Part shown: piece by piece, positions 63,163-64,000 of the stretch
Position numbering within the stretch: position 1 is the first letter of the stretch
Layout: each line of letters starts with the position of its first letter
Source of the DNA: Imperialibacter sp. EC-SDR9
GTDB lineage: Bacteria > Bacteroidota > Bacteroidia > Cytophagales > Cyclobacteriaceae
Direction of reading: 5' to 3'
Length of the DNA stretch: 64,000 bases
Assembly: GCF_902498805.1 (NCBI RefSeq)
Contig: NZ_LR701591.1
Coordinates: forward strand, 39,798-103,797
Program-made: the position numbers and the translations under genes
Notes under the pieces: model-generated
Database searches by the model: none
Seen by the model: the letters and a program-made list of their open reading frames with translations, nothing else
Told to the model about the DNA's origin: nothing

Positions 63163-64000
63163 TGCCACTCAACCCTTTCAGTGTCCTCTTCGAGAGACAC
63201 CGAAAGGCTATCGTTTTCACGATAAGCTTATTTGGAAAAGAATCCCCTTGGGGTCTCCGCAGGGACCCTGAGGGAGTTGGCGACATCACTTCAATCTTTC
63301 CTGAGAGTCTGTTCCAAAAGTCACTAACGCTAACCAACCCTTTCAGTGTCCTCTTTGAGAGACACCAAAAGGCTATCGTTTTCATCATAGGCTTGTTTGG
63401 GAAAAAGCATCCCCTTGTGGTCTCCGCCAGGTGCCGTGAGGGAGTTAGCACAACCAGTAGGAGCCTTGGGGTCTCCTCCAGGTTCTCTGGGTAGCGCAAT
63501 CCCCTTGGGGTCTCCGTCAGGGACCCTGAGGGAGTTAGTAAAGGATATCGTTTTCATTATAAGTTTCTTTGGAAAAGCTTCCCTTTGGGGTCTCCGCAGG
63601 GACCCTGAGGGAGTTGGCGACATCACTTCAATCTTTCCTGAGAATCTGTTCCAAAAGTCACTAACGCTAGCCAACCCTTTCAGTGTCCTCTTCGAGAGAC
63701 ACCAAAAGGATATTGTTTTCACGATAAGCTTATTTGGAAAAGAATCCCCTTGGGGTCTCCGTCCCGGGACCCTGAGGGAGTTGGCGACATCACTTCAATC
63801 TTTCCTGAGAGTCTGTTCCAAAAGTCACTAACGCTAGCCAACCCTTTCAGTGTCCTCTTCGAGAGACACCAAAAGGATATCGTTTTCATGATAAGTTTGT
63901 ATAGAAGAGAGTCCCCTTTGAGGTCTCCGGCGGGAACATTGAGGGGGGTTAATAAAAAGTCACTAACGCCAGCCAACCCTTTCAGCGTCCTCTTCGAGAG
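63163..64000. repeat. RAYT-type composite repeat array 3, runs off the window
   Basis: Five or more hairpin A copies (near 63173, 63338, 63674, 63840 and a truncated one at 63976) alternate with hairpin B copies (CCCCTTGGGGTCTCCG...). The block GTTGGCGACATCACTTCAAT recurs at 63276, 63613 and 63780, followed each time by CACTAACGCTAGCC or a near match. The array continues beyond base 64000, so its full length is unknown. Confidence 0.9.

Noticed and set aside
57943..64000. CRISPR array
   Set aside because: Units are long two-hairpin palindromes with variable spacing; the spacers are themselves repeated rather than unique, and no cas gene is nearby.

Overview
The window looks like a chromosomal segment of a Bacteroidota bacterium, most likely a free-living, probably marine, member of the Cytophagales/Cytophagia. 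This rests on a PorQ-type gliding/type IX secretion protein, TonB-dependent and BtuG-like surface proteins, B12-dependent methylmalonyl-CoA mutase with MeaB, weak Shine-Dalgarno signals, several TAnnTTTG promoter boxes and a Na+-symporter family gene. Genus assignment is not possible from the sequence alone. No rRNA, tRNA or CRISPR was recognised.

Layout. 1-9.2 kb: 3' end of a lipocalin-like gene, an SNF-family symporter, a flotillin/NfeD-like pair, a two-gene Fe-S/flavin redox unit and a GxQxAGLxN-repeat surface protein. 9.2-18.3 kb: a cobalamin locus (btuF-btuC-btuD on the minus strand; a cobalamin riboswitch, a BtuB-like receptor and a BtuG-like lipoprotein on the plus strand), a GIN-domain protein and the mutase chaperone MeaB. 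18.4-29.2 kb: a CHASE2 membrane protein, a FecR-like periplasmic protein, a 1407-residue exported TPR-CHAT (caspase-like) protein and mutA-mutB. 29.5-36.6 kb: dnaA, an HtrA/Do protease, a GH3-family protein, dxr and rseP. 36.6-44.1 kb: a 230-bp MITE-like element, an OmpA/PD40 protein, then lon-porQ-hslU with 4-bp start/stop overlaps. 44.1-51.8 kb: repeats, a SixA-like phosphatase, a GT9 glycosyltransferase, a PolX/PHP protein with a changed polymerase site, an EVE protein, a secreted unknown, pyrR-pyrB. 51.8-64 kb: an IS4-type element inserted in a dispersed repeat, a cluster of envelope genes (two YjbH-like halves, a lipoprotein, a beta-barrel), a HAD-like hydrolase, cystathionine beta-synthase, murI, and a REP-associated tyrosine transposase (RAYT) inside large palindromic repeat arrays.

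How the genes fit together. The B12 import genes, the riboswitch, mutAB and meaB make a coherent supply-and-use set for adenosylcobalamin-dependent methylmalonyl-CoA/succinyl-CoA interconversion. The most interesting candidate systems are (i) the RAYT with its two-hairpin composite repeat, whose copies spread over at least 18 kb, and (ii) the CHASE2 / FecR-like / TPR-CHAT neighbourhood, which may be an envelope sensing and proteolysis system in which the CHASE2 protein has no cytoplasmic output domain. Other points of note are a clean MITE with 24-bp perfect inverted ends and a 5-bp target duplication, an IS with an 8-bp duplication inside a palindromic repeat, and head-to-head genes whose start codons share one CATG.
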